From Chlorobiota bacterium (lineage in GTDB: Bacteria > Bacteroidota > Bacteroidia > Bacteroidales > B39-G9): 46,501 nucleotides of DNA. Position 1 is the first letter of the stretch, and the number at the start of each line of letters is the position of its first letter. Positions 35,288-44,810 of the stretch are shown here, in pieces. The DNA is taken from the NCBI GenBank assembly GCA_013152655.1, contig JAADFW010000170.1, positions 1 through 46,501 on the forward strand, written 5' to 3'. The position numbers and the translations under genes are program-made. Below the pieces are notes generated by a model, which did not search any database, was not told the origin of the DNA, and saw nothing but the letters and a program-made list of their open reading frames with translations.

Positions 35288-36793
35288 TTATTTTTTAATT
35301 TCTTTGCTTAAAAATTCAGGAATCATATTTAAAAAATCTAAATATGGAATTAGTTCAAATACATCATATACGTTTTCTTCTGACTTTTCTAATCTCGATT
35401 TTAAAATTTCTTTACGTTCTTCAATAATTTCTTTTTCAAAGCCTTTAGCTCCCATTTTACTTACGGCTTTAAAGAATTCTCTTGTGCGGTAGCTATTCAG
35501 TTCTTTTAAATACCGATGATAATAAATTAGTAAATTATTTCCTTCATTATCAATTTCGCTAAAATTAGATTTTGCCATAAAAAGCAGTCTAATAATCAAT
35601 AAAACAATGTTATATCCAAATTTATCTTTCGATGATTTTTTAGTTCTTTCTAAAAAGGAATTCAATTCAAAACTCGAATCAATATTGGGTAAATATTTAA
35701 ATAATTCAGAATAATTGTGTGCTTTAAATATAAAATAGAGATATGCTTCACGAATTGCCCAGGCTGACTTATCATAATTATCGAGCAATTCAAATTGAGG
35801 AACACAAAAAGTTTCATAAAGTATTTCACCGGCATCAGTATATTTTTTTTGCTTTATTTTTACTTCAAAAAGCAATTGTTGAACCTGGAATTTATTAAAA
35901 GCTCTATAATCAGATAATTCAAGACATTTGTGCAAGTATTCTTCAGCTATATCTACTTTTCTAATATTTCGGTAATACAACGCATAAGCATAATTAATTT
36001 CGAGTAATAATTGTTGGCTTTTTACAAAATGATAATCTTGTGTAAGTTTGTTTAAACTATTAATGGTTTCAAAAAATTTTTGATTATCGTTTTGCTGGTC
36101 ATATTTTATACTGCTTATTTTATAAAAATATAGACGCATAAAAGGTGAATCGTATTCATGCAGCCACTGTTTTATAATTTCAGAATAATGATACGCTTCA
36201 AAAATAAACTCAGGAATTTTTGCAATGGTATATTTTGTTTTACTATATAAAACTTCCCACATTCCTTTTGCTTCGTTATAATATTGTTGATATTTGGTTA
36301 ATTGTTTTACTTTATTATCATACTTCTCGGTTTCAGCCGGAAAGCCTTTCAATGCATAAACCGACCTGAATTTTTTAGCTGCAGATACCTGAACGTCAAT
36401 TAAATAATATTTTTCGGCCATATGCTCAACTTTAGCAATAATTTTAGTTGGATTATGATAAACATTTTCAAGAATTAATTTTTCAGCAATATTTAATTCA
36501 CGTTCAACTCTAAACTGAATATTTACATAGTTTTCCTCATAAGGAACAACATAATCTTCCATAAACACCAACTCAGAAAGTTTTTGGATTAAATTTCGCT
36601 TTAGCATTAAATATTTCTTATCAGCCTTGCCTGTGTTATATATTTCGTGTGCAGCTACATCGTCAGACAATACTTCTTTCTGAGTTACAAGGTCGTACAG
36701 TTTTCTTATTTTTGAATTAGCCGGTAAATAAGAATCAAATCTGGCAGACTTTTTTTTTGATAAAATATAGGCTAATTCGTTTATTAAATCCAT
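35288..36793 (-). CDS. Unrecognised helical protein (TPR-like)
   Basis: 501 residues, no signal peptide. I do not recognise the family. It is mostly helical, with pairs of Tyr/Leu-rich amphipathic helices such as LLEINYAYALYYRNIRKVDIAEEYLHKCLEL and QQLLFEVKIKQKKYTDAGEILYETF, which resemble divergent TPR repeats. The N-terminal KKSARFDSYLPANSKIRKLYDLVTQK and KADKKYLMLKRNLIQKLSELVFMED segments look like a conserved Bacteroidota block and may be a helical interaction domain. No catalytic motif is visible. A scaffold or regulator role is only a guess. It lies 44 bp upstream of the Crp/Fnr gene on the same strand and may be co-transcribed with it. Confidence 0.65.
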   Translation of the reverse strand: MDLINELAYILSKKKSARFDSYLPANSKIRKLYDLVTQKEVLSDDVAAHEIYNTGKADKKYLMLKRNLIQKLSELVFMEDYVVPYEENYVNIQFRVERELNIAEKLILENVYHNPTKIIAKVEHMAEKYYLIDVQVSAAKKFRSVYALKGFPAETEKYDNKVKQLTKYQQYYNEAKGMWEVLYSKTKYTIAKIPEFIFEAYHYSEIIKQWLHEYDSPFMRLYFYKISSIKYDQQNDNQKFFETINSLNKLTQDYHFVKSQQLLLEINYAYALYYRNIRKVDIAEEYLHKCLELSDYRAFNKFQVQQLLFEVKIKQKKYTDAGEILYETFCVPQFELLDNYDKSAWAIREAYLYFIFKAHNYSELFKYLPNIDSSFELNSFLERTKKSSKDKFGYNIVLLIIRLLFMAKSNFSEIDNEGNNLLIYYHRYLKELNSYRTREFFKAVSKMGAKGFEKEIIEERKEILKSRLEKSEENVYDVFELIPYLDFLNMIPEFLSKEIKK

Positions 36794-37139
36794 TTATGTT
36801 TTTTATTGAACGATATTAATTCATTAATAACAATTAATCTTTAAGTTTTGTGAAAATCATATTTTACTTATAACCTAAAATTGTAATTTTTGCAGTTTGT
36901 TGGTTTTTATTGCCCCTTTATTATTTTATGATTTTACAAAATACTGTTTGTTAATATCTTACAGTTATGTTAATAGCTTAATTTTATATGAAAAGTTTAA
37001 AATATTCTTATTCATCAATACTTTTTGCCTTAAAATAGGAAAACTTTTGTTTGTTTGCAATTTACTATGCTTTCCTTTTTGTAATTGACCTTTTAAATAT
37101 TACGCAATAACTTGCTGGAAATTTTAAACCTGACTAATT
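36794..37139. other. 346-bp divergent gene-free stretch
   Basis: AT-rich region between the helical-protein gene (minus) and the endonuclease gene (plus). It should hold both promoters, but no clear TTTG/TAnnTTTG pair was found. A 63-codon + strand frame (36897-37088) is hydrophobic, lacks a good start and is not supported. Confidence 0.5.
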
Positions 37140-40100
37140 ATGAAAAATCTAAACATTACTTTCAAAAGATTATTATCGTTACTTTTTTTTCTGTTTTTTC
37201 TTCAAACAGTTTTTTCGCAAACACCACCACCTGATTTAAATGGTTCTGCCTTACAAACCTGGTTAAAGCAAAACTTCTATGATGGCAAACATACGCAATT
37301 AGGCTATAATACTGCTCGTATGTATATGTATAATTATATTGACAACCATAATAATATAATTACTGGTGTTTATTCCGGCTTACAAGTAAGCTGGACTTAT
37401 GGAGGCACCGGAACTAATCCTGCACCTATAAATTGTGAACATACTGTTCCGCAAAGTTTTTTTGGTTCTGCCGAACCTATGAAATCAGATATTCATCATC
37501 TGTTTCCTACTTACCAGAATTGGAATAGTACACGCTCTAATTATCCGTTTGCCGAAATTGACGATAATACAACCGCTAAATGGATGTATTTAGATCAATC
37601 ACAAACCACAATCCCAACTAGTAATATTGACCTGTACAGTGAATATGCAAATTCAACTTTTGAACCTCGTGAAGACCATAAAGGAGATTGTGCAAGGGCT
37701 ATTTTTTATTTTTATACTATGTATCCTACGCAAGCAGGAGATATAAGTGCCGTTGCAGACCCAAATACATTATACCAATGGCATTTAGCCGATCCGGTAA
37801 GCGCATCGGAAATTGCCAGAAATAATGAAATTGAAACATACCAGGGCGATCGCAACCCGTATGTTGACCAACCTGATTTGGTTGCCAGGGCATGGGGATT
37901 TACTCCAACCAACCCGACCGTACCATCAACTCCTGCTCTAACACTTAATGCAACTGTTTCTTCACTTGATTTAAGCTGGAACGATGTTGCAACCGAAGAT
38001 GGTTATAAACTTTATAAATCAACCGATGGAACTAATTATAGTTTGTTAGCCGACCTTGTTGCCAACAGTTCCAATTATCAAGATAATGCTGTAAGTTCCG
38101 GACTAACGTATTCATACTATATGATTGCTTATAATGCACAAGGAAACAGCAATAATAGCAATATCGTCAGTGGTCAATTATCAACTGGTGGAGGTGGTAG
38201 TGCCACTGCTACCGATTTAATTTTATCAGAATATATTGAAGGTTCTTCTTATAATAAGGCTTTAGAGATAGCTAATTTCACAGGCTCAACGGTTGATTTA
38301 TCAGCATATTCAATAATGAAACAAACTAATGGAGCCGGTAGCTGGGGAAGCGAATTAGTACTTAGCGGCACATTGGTTGATGGCGATGTTTATGTAATCG
38401 GCAATGCTTCAGCAGGTACAGAAATTAAAGCTGTGGCAGATTTGCTAACCTCTTCACAAGCTATGGGCTTTAACGGAAACGACCCGGTAGCACTGTTTAA
38501 AAGTGGCCAATTAATAGATGTTATTGGTAACTTTAACAATGCTTCTAATTATGCAAAAGATGTAACTCTGGTTAGGGTTTCTTCTGTAAACACACCAAAC
38601 ACTAATTATACTACTGCCGAATGGGATACCTATGGAACTGATACTTTCTCTTATCTGGGAACACATTCCATGGATGCAGGCACAGTTGCTGATACTGAAA
38701 CTCCTTCAATTCCTTCGGGACTTACAGCTTCTAATATTCTTGAAACAAACTTTACTCTAAACTGGAATGCATCAACTGACAATGTTGGTGTTACAGGTTA
38801 TGATGTGTTTAAGGATGGAATATTGTATGGTTCTACGGCAAGTACATCTTATAGTATAACGGGCCTTACAGGTGGCTTAACTTATGCTATGACTGTAAAA
38901 GCAAAAGATGCTGCGGGTAATATTTCATCAGCAAGTGTCGCGTTAAATGTTACTACTCCTGCTCCGGATACTCAGGCACCAACTGTCCCTGATGGCTTAC
39001 TTGCTTCAAGTATTACCGAAACAGGCTTCAACTTAAGTTGGAATACATCAACCGATAATGTTGCGGTTACCGGATATGATATTTATAAAGATGGTTCTTA
39101 TTTAGCAACATCTGCTTCAACTAATTATAATGTTAGCGGATTAGCTCCCTGGACTACATATTCAATGGCCGTAAAAGCAAAAGATGCCGCAGGAAATATT
39201 TCTGCTTCAAGTATTACATTAAATGTGACTACGACTGATATTACTGCTCCAACTACACCATCGGGATTAACTGCATCTAACATTACCGAAACTTCTTTTA
39301 TAGTTGACTGGAGTGCTTCATCTGACAATGCCGGTGTTACTGATTATGATGTTTATCAAGACGGCTCATTTATTGGAACAAGTGCTGTAACCACGTTTAA
39401 TGTGAGTGGCTTGGCCGCAGGGTTAACTTATACAATGACTGTTATTGCCAACGATGCGGCTGGAAATGCTTCTCTGGAAAGTAATGCCTTGTTTGTTACT
39501 ACACTTTCTTCAAATCCTGGTTCAGGCTCAGCCAGCGATTTAATTATTTCAGAATATATTGAAGGTTCTTCTTATAATAAAGCTCTTGAAATTGCAAACT
39601 TCACCGGAACCTCAGTTGACTTGTCAAATTATTCTATTATGAAACAAACCAATGGTGCCGGAAGTTGGGGGAGTGAATTATTGTTAAGCGGAACTCTGGC
39701 CGACGGACAGGTTTATGTTATTGCAAATTCATCAGCCGGAACTGCCTTAAGTGCTGCTGCTGATTTACTAACATCTTCTCAAGCATTAATTTTTAACGGG
39801 AACGACCCGGTTGGCTTGTTCAAAAACAGTTCATTATTAGATGTTGTTGGAACATTCAACAGCACTGCCAATTATGGTAAAGATGTGACTATGGTGCGTT
39901 TATCTTCAGTAACAAGTCCGTCAACATCCTATAATTCGGCAAATTGGACAGTTTATGCTACCGATGAATTTGGTTATATTGGTAGCCATACAATGGACGG
40001 TGGTACCTCAAGCGGGCCTGTTGAATTATTCTTTACTGATTTTGAAGGAGGATTTGATATTTGGAAAGATGGTGGCGGTGATTGCTCTTTATACACGAAA

Positions 40101-40823
40101 GGAAAATACGCTACACAAGGTTCAAAAGCTGCTGATATTCAGGATAATTCCGGCATATCATCTTCTTTCTACCTGAAAAACGGTATTGATATACAAACTC
40201 CGGGTTATACTAATTTAAGCCTCGACTTTAATTTTATACCCGTAAGTATGGAATATGGCGAAGATTTCTTTGTGGAATATTTCGATGGAAGTATTTGGAA
40301 TATAGTTGCTTCGTTTGCTCGTGGAACTGATTTTTCAAATAACAATACGTATGCTATAAATGTACCTATTTCAAATGTAGATTATAATTTCCCGACTGAT
40401 ATGAATATTCGCTTCCGTTGCGATGCAAGTGGCAACAAAGATGATATTTATATTGACGAAGTAAGATTAACCGCTTCAACCGGTTCTGCTTTAAAGTCAG
40501 GAGTCTTGGGGGCAACTTCTTCAATAAGTTATTTAGGGAAAACTATTGTGCCTGATGTTAATGACCTGGAATTAGATGTTAGTTTATATCCATTGCCGGC
40601 AGTTGATTATACTAACTTAACTGTTAATTTTGAAGAGAAACTTGGTGATGTATTGATTCAAATGGTTGATATGCAAGGTAGAATTGTTTATTCTGAATTG
40701 AAGTTAAATGCTGATGCAACATTAAATGTTGAATTAGATGTTTCGCAATTGGATAAAGGAATATATATAGTTACAACAAGCAATGAACAGTTTAAGATTA
40801 GCAAAAAGCTAATTGTACACTAA
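37140..40823 (+). CDS. T9SS-secreted endonuclease I with FN3, lamin-tail and sorting domains
   Basis: 1,227 residues. Signal peptide, then an endonuclease I domain (about 30-255): INCEHTVPQSFFG with catalytic His101, MKSDIHHLFPTY, HKGDCARAIFYFYT, LYQWHLADPVS..E..RN and YQGDRNPYVDQPDLVARAW. Next come FN3 (about 263-350), a lamin-tail domain (about 358-515: LILSEYIEGSSYNKALEIANF), three FN3 copies (about 520-795: STDNVGVTGYDVFKDG and variants), a second lamin-tail domain (about 800-955), a jelly-roll segment, and a T9SS type A sorting domain (last 80: YPLPAVDYTNLTV..GDVLIQMVDMQGRIVY..LDKGIYIV). Secreted nucleases of this type digest extracellular DNA. Lamin-tail and FN3 copies are similar at DNA level, so recombination between them is possible. 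Ends at a strong hairpin. Confidence 0.93.
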   Translation: MKNLNITFKRLLSLLFFLFFLQTVFSQTPPPDLNGSALQTWLKQNFYDGKHTQLGYNTARMYMYNYIDNHNNIITGVYSGLQVSWTYGGTGTNPAPINCEHTVPQSFFGSAEPMKSDIHHLFPTYQNWNSTRSNYPFAEIDDNTTAKWMYLDQSQTTIPTSNIDLYSEYANSTFEPREDHKGDCARAIFYFYTMYPTQAGDISAVADPNTLYQWHLADPVSASEIARNNEIETYQGDRNPYVDQPDLVARAWGFTPTNPTVPSTPALTLNATVSSLDLSWNDVATEDGYKLYKSTDGTNYSLLADLVANSSNYQDNAVSSGLTYSYYMIAYNAQGNSNNSNIVSGQLSTGGGGSATATDLILSEYIEGSSYNKALEIANFTGSTVDLSAYSIMKQTNGAGSWGSELVLSGTLVDGDVYVIGNASAGTEIKAVADLLTSSQAMGFNGNDPVALFKSGQLIDVIGNFNNASNYAKDVTLVRVSSVNTPNTNYTTAEWDTYGTDTFSYLGTHSMDAGTVADTETPSIPSGLTASNILETNFTLNWNASTDNVGVTGYDVFKDGILYGSTASTSYSITGLTGGLTYAMTVKAKDAAGNISSASVALNVTTPAPDTQAPTVPDGLLASSITETGFNLSWNTSTDNVAVTGYDIYKDGSYLATSASTNYNVSGLAPWTTYSMAVKAKDAAGNISASSITLNVTTTDITAPTTPSGLTASNITETSFIVDWSASSDNAGVTDYDVYQDGSFIGTSAVTTFNVSGLAAGLTYTMTVIANDAAGNASLESNALFVTTLSSNPGSGSASDLIISEYIEGSSYNKALEIANFTGTSVDLSNYSIMKQTNGAGSWGSELLLSGTLADGQVYVIANSSAGTALSAAADLLTSSQALIFNGNDPVGLFKNSSLLDVVGTFNSTANYGKDVTMVRLSSVTSPSTSYNSANWTVYATDEFGYIGSHTMDGGTSSGPVELFFTDFEGGFDIWKDGGGDCSLYTKGKYATQGSKAADIQDNSGISSSFYLKNGIDIQTPGYTNLSLDFNFIPVSMEYGEDFFVEYFDGSIWNIVASFARGTDFSNNNTYAINVPISNVDYNFPTDMNIRFRCDASGNKDDIYIDEVRLTASTGSALKSGVLGATSSISYLGKTIVPDVNDLELDVSLYPLPAVDYTNLTVNFEEKLGDVLIQMVDMQGRIVYSELKLNADATLNVELDVSQLDKGIYIVTTSNEQFKISKKLIVH

Positions 40824-40842
40824 AGCAGATTATTGATAGGAT

Positions 40843-40878
40843 AAAAAAAAAGCCCGGTATTTTTATATCGGGCTTTTT
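40843..40878. terminator. Bidirectional hairpin terminator
   Basis: AAAAAGCCCG (40847-40856) pairs with CGGGCTTTTT (40869-40878), extended inwards by GTAT/ATAT to a four-base loop. A-run on the left and T-run on the right serve both convergent genes. Confidence 0.85.
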
Positions 40879-40977
40879 ATAATAATAATGCCTTCCGGTG
40901 TTAATAAGTTTCAAAGTATTTTGCAGATTATTTATTCAATGAAATTAGAATGAATCCTTTTTAAAAAGCAAAAACAA

Positions 40978-41580
40978 TCAATCTTTTTTTGCAATAATTT
41001 CACGAATTTGTTTTACTTCTTCTAATAATTGATTCAAAATAATATTATCTGTCATTATTTTTCCTTCATTAAGAGTTGTTGAAGCAGAAACAGGGTGTAA
41101 AACTTTAATTTTTGCTCTTAATTCGGCAAGAATTTGCTCAAAGTTAATTAACCCGGATAGACTTCCTTCGTAACCTGTGGCATTTCTTGATTGTCCGGCA
41201 GTTTGTATATTAATTGTGCCAATTCCAAGAATTCTGTCATAAAATCCTCTTTTTAAAGCAAAATCAGTAATAGCCCTATATGGTATATTTTGCTGTGTTT
41301 TAACAATAATGCCTTTATGTACTGTTATCCTGTCTTCTTCAATATGATAACTAAGATTGTTCAACCATAAACGAACCAAAGGATAAATAATAATCCACAA
41401 AATTGCACATAGTGCTATACATAATATCCAGATTACTTTAACTGCCTGAGAGTCGCCACCTGATAAATTAATTGTTAAATTTATTATTGCAGTTAACAAA
41501 ATAATTGCAACAAATATGGTTAAATGAATCCATGTGGTGGCAATAAAATACTTCCTGTCAGGTTTAAGCTGTTTTTCCAT
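40978..41580 (-). CDS. PH domain-containing (bPH2/YdbS-like) membrane protein
   Basis: 200 residues. Two membrane helices (about 15-37 and 47-70) are followed by the bacterial PH-like core: LSYHIEEDRITVHKGIIVKTQQNIPYRAITDFALKRGFYDRILGIGTINIQTAG. This matches the bPH2 domain of the YdbS/YdbT group (former DUF304). The C-terminal 60 residues are helical, with a coil (LNQLLEEVKQIREIIAKK). Function is unclear. It lies downstream of the SpoIIE phosphatase gene by 60 bp on the same strand, so co-transcription is likely, and converges on the endonuclease gene. Confidence 0.85.
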   Translation of the reverse strand: MEKQLKPDRKYFIATTWIHLTIFVAIILLTAIINLTINLSGGDSQAVKVIWILCIALCAILWIIIYPLVRLWLNNLSYHIEEDRITVHKGIIVKTQQNIPYRAITDFALKRGFYDRILGIGTINIQTAGQSRNATGYEGSLSGLINFEQILAELRAKIKVLHPVSASTTLNEGKIMTDNIILNQLLEEVKQIREIIAKKD

Positions 41581-41640
41581 GATTAAGATAGATTTATGAA
41601 TATTTTAGAATTTCAAATGACTAAGAAAATTGATAAATGT

Positions 41641-43671
41641 TTAAAATTTAATTCCTATAACCAATACATCATCAACCTGAAAATTATCACCTTTCCAATT
41701 ACTAAATTCATTTTGTATAGCTGCTTTTTGTTCATTCATTGGTAAATGATAAATACTGATTAAATATTTTTTAAACCTGCTATACAAATATTTTTTATCG
41801 TTATTTCCCCCAAACTGATCGGCAAACCCATCGGTAAAAATATAAAAGCAATCATTGGGCTTAATGTTAATAGTATGATTGGTATAAGTTGTTTCTGAAG
41901 ATTTAAATATTTCTATTCCTTTCTTATCTGCTTTGTTCTCCTGAAGTTTACCATCTCTAATCCAATATAGTGGATTGTATGCTCCTGCGTATTCCATTAT
42001 TGAATTTTTTAAATCAATTCTTAATATTGAAATATCCATTCCATCGCTATTAACTTCCGATGATTTATAATAGTCTTTTGATAAATATTCTAAAATTTCA
42101 TTAGGCTTGGTAATGCCGTTTTGTTCAATTGCCCTGTTCAATAAATTACTGGATACTAATGAGACTAATGCACCAGGAACGCCATGGCCTGTACAATCTA
42201 CTGCTGCAATTATTGCATAATCTTCCATTTTTTTAAACCAGTAAAAATCACCGCTAATAATATCTTTCGGCAGATAAAAAATAAAATACTCAGGTAAAAC
42301 AGAACTTATTTGTCTTTCGTCAGGTAAAATAGTTTTCTGAATTCTTTTTGCATAATGAATGCTATCGGTTACATCTTTATATAATTGGCTTATCTCTATA
42401 TTTTTATTGTTTAGTTCAAGTGTCCTTTCTTTTACTTTTTTCTCTAAATTATTTGCCAAATTCTCTTCTGTGGTTAAGGCGGTTGCAAACCTTTTGGCAA
42501 TTATAAAAAACTGTAATACCAGAAAAATTCCAAAAGCCAGCGGGATTAATTCATGGTCTGGTGTTAATTCAATTCCTTTTGAGTACAAGGCATCGTTTAA
42601 TCCGGCAAAAATCATCACAATTATACCTGAAAATTGCAGTCTGGTTTCAGGCCTTTTTCTTATAGTAGCTAATAAAATGGCGTAAAACAGATAACCAATC
42701 CCCAAAAAATTTATAACCTGAAAATAAGTTAATGTGGGTGTATATAACCCGGGAGGGGTAACTAAAACATATAGGCTATAAGCTAATGTTATATAAAATA
42801 AGAAATTTGCTATTTTGCGTTTTACTTCCTTATAATATAGCGATTCAACATAATATAACCCAATTGGAACAAGCATAAATGTTGAAATGTAATACAACGT
42901 ACTTTGCCATTTAAAACTTAATAAACCGGAAATTTTTAAATATTCGTAAAAATAGTGGTCGCCATAAACTACTTGCTTTATAAATATTAAAAATGCTATA
43001 ATGGCAAAGAAAAGTGTTGATTTATTCTTTTTTCTGAATAGATAAAGAAGAATATGATAAAAAGCCATTAATAAAACACACGCAATCCACATCAGAGAAC
43101 CAATTGAATGCAATTCAAAATGATGTTTTACAATCTTAAAATATCCTACTTTAAACGATTCAGGAATTCCGGCAATAAATAAGCTGAAATTGGCTACCTG
43201 TACCACAATTTTAATTTCTTTTGCAGGTGGAATTTCTATTAATTTGGCTACAATAAAATTTTTAAAAACTTCTTTGGGGCCAACAATTCCACGTTCACAA
43301 ACCAGTTTATTATTTATCCAGATTTTATTTGCCGACCAAATCATTGGAATAAACAAGCCAAGATTATCATATTCCTTATCTAATTTTATATTTATGGAAT
43401 AAGTTGCATATCCATAAGCCGGATACGATTTATTGTCGGAATTTTTATAATTAGTCCACGAATCGGGTATTTTAACTACTTGTGGTTGAAAATGACTTGA
43501 GTCAATATCAGCAGGAACAAGCAATTGGTTCCAGTAAAAATCCCAATTTCCATCTAAGGTTGTTTCTTTTTTTAATTGAGCTTCACTTAATTTAATATAT
43601 GAAGTTGCCTGTAAATTGTTGAATTGAAAAAACAGGATTAAAAATAAAGAAATATGAAAGGTTTTTTTCAT
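41641..43671 (-). CDS. 7TMR-DISM-type sensor with SpoIIE serine phosphatase
   Basis: 676 residues. A signal peptide precedes a periplasmic beta-sandwich (about 25-180: LDGNWDFYWNQLLVP, WTNYKNSDNKSYPAYGYATYSINI, IWSANKIWINNKLVCERGIVG) like the 7TMR-DISM extracellular sensor domain. About seven helices follow (about 190-400), then a coiled coil (NNLEKKVKERTLELNNKN) and a SpoIIE phosphatase (about 440-676) with PKDIISGDFYWF, AAVDCTGHGVPGALVS, NSDGMDIS and FTDGFADQFGG. It senses an outside signal and acts on a Ser/Thr-phosphorylated partner inside. The phosphatase module is a paralogue of that at 6789-8138, with the same linker motif (YAKRIQKTILP against YAQRIQQAILP). No partner gene adjacent. 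Confidence 0.92.
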   Translation of the reverse strand: MKKTFHISLFLILFFQFNNLQATSYIKLSEAQLKKETTLDGNWDFYWNQLLVPADIDSSHFQPQVVKIPDSWTNYKNSDNKSYPAYGYATYSINIKLDKEYDNLGLFIPMIWSANKIWINNKLVCERGIVGPKEVFKNFIVAKLIEIPPAKEIKIVVQVANFSLFIAGIPESFKVGYFKIVKHHFELHSIGSLMWIACVLLMAFYHILLYLFRKKNKSTLFFAIIAFLIFIKQVVYGDHYFYEYLKISGLLSFKWQSTLYYISTFMLVPIGLYYVESLYYKEVKRKIANFLFYITLAYSLYVLVTPPGLYTPTLTYFQVINFLGIGYLFYAILLATIRKRPETRLQFSGIIVMIFAGLNDALYSKGIELTPDHELIPLAFGIFLVLQFFIIAKRFATALTTEENLANNLEKKVKERTLELNNKNIEISQLYKDVTDSIHYAKRIQKTILPDERQISSVLPEYFIFYLPKDIISGDFYWFKKMEDYAIIAAVDCTGHGVPGALVSLVSSNLLNRAIEQNGITKPNEILEYLSKDYYKSSEVNSDGMDISILRIDLKNSIMEYAGAYNPLYWIRDGKLQENKADKKGIEIFKSSETTYTNHTINIKPNDCFYIFTDGFADQFGGNNDKKYLYSRFKKYLISIYHLPMNEQKAAIQNEFSNWKGDNFQVDDVLVIGIKF

Positions 43672-43815
43672 CTATTATTACCCGATAAAAGAATCTAAAT
43701 TCAATATTATTAATAATTTAACCACTTTACAAACTATTATTAGTTTTATTGTGTTTAGAGTAAACATAAGTTACAGATTAATTAATAAATTTGATTGAAA
43801 TTTTTTAAAAGCAAA

Positions 43816-44388
43816 ATGAATAAAATCAGATGTGAGTGGGCAGGAAATAATCAATTGTATATTGATTACCATGATACAGAATGGGGCGTTCCGGTATATG
43901 ACGATGCCAAATTATTTGAATTTTTAACATTAGAAGGATTTCAGGCAGGTTTAAGTTGGCTAACCATATTAAAAAAACGTAAAAACTTCAGAAAGGCATT
44001 TGATAATTTTGATTATAAAAAAATAAGCACTTACACTGATGATAAAGTAGCTGAATTAATGAATGATGCCGGAATTGTTAGAAATAAATTAAAAATTCAG
44101 GCAACTATCAATAATGCTAATGCGTTTATTCAAGTGCAACAAGAATTTGGCACTTTTAGTAAATTTGTTTGGAGTTTTACCAATGGAAAACCTGTTCAAA
44201 ACATGTTTAATTCATTAGCAGAACTTCCTGCAAAAACCAAATTATCTGATAAATTAAGTAATGAATTAAAAAAGCGGGGTTTCAAATTTGTGGGTTCAAC
44301 CATTGTTTATGCTCACATGCAGGCAACTGGAATGGTAAATGATCATATAGTAACTTGTTTCAGGCATAAAGAAGTTTCAAAATTATGA
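43816..44388 (+). CDS. tag: DNA-3-methyladenine glycosylase I
   Basis: 190 residues from ATG 43816; an in-frame TTG at 43795 would add seven residues that family proteins lack. It removes 3-methyladenine from alkylated DNA. Family signatures: IRCEWAGNNQLYIDYHDTEWGVP, LFEFLTLEGFQAGLSWLTILKKRKNFRKAF, IVRNKLKIQATINNANAF, FSKFVWSF and the C-terminal GFKFVGSTIVYAHMQATGMVNDHIVTCFRH. The zinc-binding Cys and His near the N- and C-termini (CEW..YHDTEW, H and CFRH) are present. Its stop overlaps the next gene by 4 bp (ATGA), a translational coupling signal. Confidence 0.96.
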   Translation: MNKIRCEWAGNNQLYIDYHDTEWGVPVYDDAKLFEFLTLEGFQAGLSWLTILKKRKNFRKAFDNFDYKKISTYTDDKVAELMNDAGIVRNKLKIQATINNANAFIQVQQEFGTFSKFVWSFTNGKPVQNMFNSLAELPAKTKLSDKLSNELKKRGFKFVGSTIVYAHMQATGMVNDHIVTCFRHKEVSKL

Positions 44389-44810
44389 CACAACAGAGTA
44401 AAATATTGGAAGAAAAGGAAGTAATGAATCTTTTTCAAAAATCATTTCCTGATTTCCCGAAAGGGAAACTTAAAAAATCCGAATCGCCTGATTTTATTTT
44501 GCAAATAACCCCTAAAAAATCAATTGGCATTGAACTAACCAAATTATACAACCACAAAGCAATTGATCAGAATTATTCATTAGAACAAATTAAATGGCTG
44601 ATTCACAAAAAAGAAGAAAAAATAAAGCTTTATCGTAAAAAAAAGATAAATATAATTTGGCTTATTATTACTATTGATTCTGAAAATACGATAAATATTA
44701 ATCGCTTGAATTGCCAGTTGGAAAAACTTTTTTTTACTTCATTGTTTCAAAAAGTGTTTCTGTTTGAAACAAAAGATAATAAAATTATAGAATTAGTGAA
44801 CAGTGAATAG
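44385..44810 (+). CDS. Hypothetical protein, possible PD-(D/E)XK nuclease fold
   Basis: 141 residues, no signal peptide; start ATG overlaps tag by 4 bp. I do not recognise a named family. SPDFILQITPKKSIGIELTKLYNH has the spacing of a PD-(D/E)XK core: Asp in PDF, then Glu in IGIEL, but the usual Lys two residues after Glu is replaced by Thr. The sequence is lysine-rich and the C-terminal half forms a beta-alpha pattern (KKINIIWLIITID, KVFLFET). Coupling with a DNA repair glycosylase would suit a role on DNA, but this is inference. The 3' end (VNSE then stop) lies within the first copies of a heptamer array. Confidence 0.55.
   Translation: MTQQSKILEEKEVMNLFQKSFPDFPKGKLKKSESPDFILQITPKKSIGIELTKLYNHKAIDQNYSLEQIKWLIHKKEEKIKLYRKKKINIIWLIITIDSENTININRLNCQLEKLFFTSLFQKVFLFETKDNKIIELVNSE

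Noticed and set aside
36897-37088. 63-codon frame in the divergent intergenic region
   Set aside because: Hydrophobic AT-rich translation, non-ATG start, no ribosome-binding or homology evidence.
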